A stretch of DNA of 7,735 bases from assembly GCA_003560935.1 (NCBI GenBank), contig PWJF01000493.1:1-7735 (forward strand), written 5' to 3'. The notes below the pieces were generated by a model, which searched no databases, was not told the origin of the DNA, and was given only the letters and a program-made list of their open reading frames with translations. This document shows positions 6,447 to 7,735 of the stretch, in pieces. This DNA is from Ignavibacteriales bacterium. GTDB lineage: Bacteria; Bacteroidota; Ignavibacteria; T3Sed10-11. The translations under genes were made by a program, and so were the position numbers. Within the stretch, counting starts at the first letter, position 1. Each line of letters begins with the position of its first letter.

Positions 6447-7466
6447 ATGGTTGAGACATTAGAACAGTTTATCCCGTATCCGATCATAGCGTTAGTTATT
6501 CATGCAGCGTTGCCGTTAGCGGTTATTTTCCCGTATGTGTTATTCGCTATTTGGATGGAACGTAAAGTATCGGCGCATATGCAAGACCGTCTCGGACCGA
6601 TGCGTGTCGGCGGATGGCACGGTTGGGCACAAACAATTGCCGATATGATCAAGATGATTCAGAAGGAAGATATCGTACCGAACAGATCGGATAAATTTCT
6701 TTTTAAATTCGCACCGTATCTGGCGTTCATGGGGTCCTATGCCGCATTTGCCGTCATTCCGTTCAGTAGTGAATATATAGGCGCGCATCTCGATGTCGGT
6801 GCGTTTTATTTGCTTGCCGTTACCTCGGTTGTTACCTTGAGCATTATCATGGCAGGATGGGCGTCGAATAACAAATGGTCGCTGCTGGGCGCCATGAGAG
6901 CGACCGCACAGATCGTCAGTTACGAAGTGCCAACCGTGGTTGCCGTGTTATCGGTGATCGTAGTTACGGGAACGCTGAATTTAATGACTATCAGTGAAAT
7001 GCAGTCGGGGAGTATTTTTAACTGGATGATATTTCATAGTCCGTTCCTTTTCATCGCATTTATGCTGTATTTTGTTTCCTCGCTTGCCGAAGTGAACAGA
7101 ACGCCGTTTGATCTCCCCGAATCCGAATCGGAGCTTGTCGGCGGATTTCATACCGAGTATTCGGGAATGCGCTGGGGTATATTTATGTTGGCAGAATACG
7201 CGGACATGCTTCTCGTATCGCTGCTCGGTACGGTGCTCTTCTTTGGGGCGTGGAACAGTCCGTTCGGTGATTTCATGTCGGGACCGGTCTGGGGTGTGTT
7301 CTGGATGATCTCCAAAGGTATGGTTTTTATTTTCGTAATGATGTGGCTCAGATGGACACTGCCGCGTTTGCGCGTTGATCAGCTAATGGATGTGTGCTGG
7401 AAGTATCTGATTCCTTTTGCATTCATAAATTTAGTGTTGATCGCGTTATGGGAAATGTTGTTCTGA
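6447..7466 (+). CDS. nuoH: NADH-quinone oxidoreductase subunit H
   Basis: This integral membrane subunit (339 residues, about eight helices) links the quinone cavity to the proton-pumping arm. WMERKVSAHMQDRLGPMRVGG (36-56) is the first NuoH signature. SYEVP contains E160, and the long quinone-facing loop LAEVNRTPFDLPESESELVGG (213-233), followed by FHTEYSGMRWG, carries the conserved acidic cluster E215, E225, E227 and E229. RWTLPRLRVDQLM (302-314) is the conserved C-terminal block before the last helix. Length and motifs are standard, so the protein should be functional. AGG (6438-6440) lies 6 bases before the ATG. It sits directly after nuoD and before nuoI, consistent with one transcript. 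Confidence 0.98.
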   Translation: MVETLEQFIPYPIIALVIHAALPLAVIFPYVLFAIWMERKVSAHMQDRLGPMRVGGWHGWAQTIADMIKMIQKEDIVPNRSDKFLFKFAPYLAFMGSYAAFAVIPFSSEYIGAHLDVGAFYLLAVTSVVTLSIIMAGWASNNKWSLLGAMRATAQIVSYEVPTVVAVLSVIVVTGTLNLMTISEMQSGSIFNWMIFHSPFLFIAFMLYFVSSLAEVNRTPFDLPESESELVGGFHTEYSGMRWGIFMLAEYADMLLVSLLGTVLFFGAWNSPFGDFMSGPVWGVFWMISKGMVFIFVMMWLRWTLPRLRVDQLMDVCWKYLIPFAFINLVLIALWEMLF

Positions 7467-7490
7467 AAAAGTGACGAGCAGTTGATTCGC

Positions 7491-7504
7491 AGAGGAGAAA
7501 GGAG
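7491..7504 (+). promoter_or_regulatory. Doubled Shine-Dalgarno site before nuoI
   Basis: AGAGGAG (7491-7497) and AAAGGAG (7498-7504) form two back-to-back purine-rich sites, the nearer one 9 bases before the nuoI ATG. This is by far the strongest ribosome binding region in the operon segment seen here. Confidence 0.65.
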
Positions 7505-7513
7505 TAATTAATT

Positions 7514-7735
7514 ATGAAACAATATATTAAAAATATCTGGGATTCATTTTTTACGATCGCGATCGGAATGGGTGTTACGTTTCGACATATGTTCACCAAA
7601 TCCGTAACGATTCAATATCCCGATGTAAAACCGGAACTGACGGATCGTGCCCGAAACCGTTTGTATGTAAACATGGACGATTGTATAGGATGCGATCAAT
7701 GTTCGAAAGCGTGTCCCGTCAACTGCATAACGATC
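7514..7735 (+). CDS. nuoI: NADH-quinone oxidoreductase subunit I, N-terminal part (cut by right edge)
   Basis: This subunit carries two [4Fe-4S] clusters (N6a and N6b) that relay electrons towards N2 in NuoB. Seventy-four codons are visible up to the window end, with the frame open. An amphipathic N-terminal region, typical of the membrane-surface anchor, precedes the first ferredoxin-like motif, CIGCDQCSKACP, with C57, C60, C63 and C67; a further Cys, C71, follows. The second ferredoxin motif must lie beyond the edge. The start has a very strong Shine-Dalgarno region. In this operon without E, F and G, NuoI would be the likely entry point for electrons, for example from ferredoxin; this is inferred from known 11-subunit complexes. 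Confidence 0.95.
   Translation, partial: MKQYIKNIWDSFFTIAIGMGVTFRHMFTKSVTIQYPDVKPELTDRARNRLYVNMDDCIGCDQCSKACPVNCITI

Overview
The window is ordinary chromosomal core-metabolism DNA, and every long gene belongs to a recognisable family. Two promoters fit the Bacteroidota/FCB-group consensus (TTTG, about 19-21 bases, TAnnTTTG). Several genes also carry good Shine-Dalgarno sites, NuoC and NuoD are separate proteins, and nuoD runs directly into nuoH. Together these suggest an FCB-group bacterium outside the classical Bacteroidia, perhaps Ignavibacteria/Chlorobi-like. This placement is inference from sequence style, not a database match.

Left part (1-1359, minus strand): a membrane protein of the CcsA/HemX family is followed 7 bases later by the N-terminal 175 codons of hemA (glutamyl-tRNA reductase, first committed step of C5-pathway tetrapyrrole synthesis). 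The rest of hemA lies beyond the window's left edge. The membrane protein has lost all three tryptophans of the CcsA haem-handling motif, so it looks more like HemX than a true cytochrome c synthase subunit.

Divergent spacer (1360-1539): it holds one promoter facing each way and a perfect 9-bp inverted repeat lying over the -7 element of the leftward promoter. The rightward promoter overlaps the first possible start codon of the M20 peptidase, so the true start is the ATG at 1597.

Middle (1597-3527, plus strand): an M20-family metallodipeptidase overlaps by 4 bp a PduO-type ATP:cob(I)alamin adenosyltransferase. The two are almost certainly co-transcribed.

Right part (3724-7735, plus strand): a respiratory complex I operon in the order nuoA, B, C, D, H, I, with nuoI cut by the right edge. 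It has its own likely promoter in the 3528-3723 spacer. The NADH-oxidising module genes nuoE, nuoF and nuoG, usually found between D and H, are absent here, as in 11-subunit complexes fed by ferredoxin or another donor. Small regulatory-looking structures are a direct repeat and a palindrome at the nuoA start, and a perfect hairpin between nuoA and nuoB that decides against the two upstream nuoB starts.

I found no mobile element, CRISPR array, tRNA, rRNA, or clearly undescribed multi-gene system. No gene-free stretch exceeds 300 bases.
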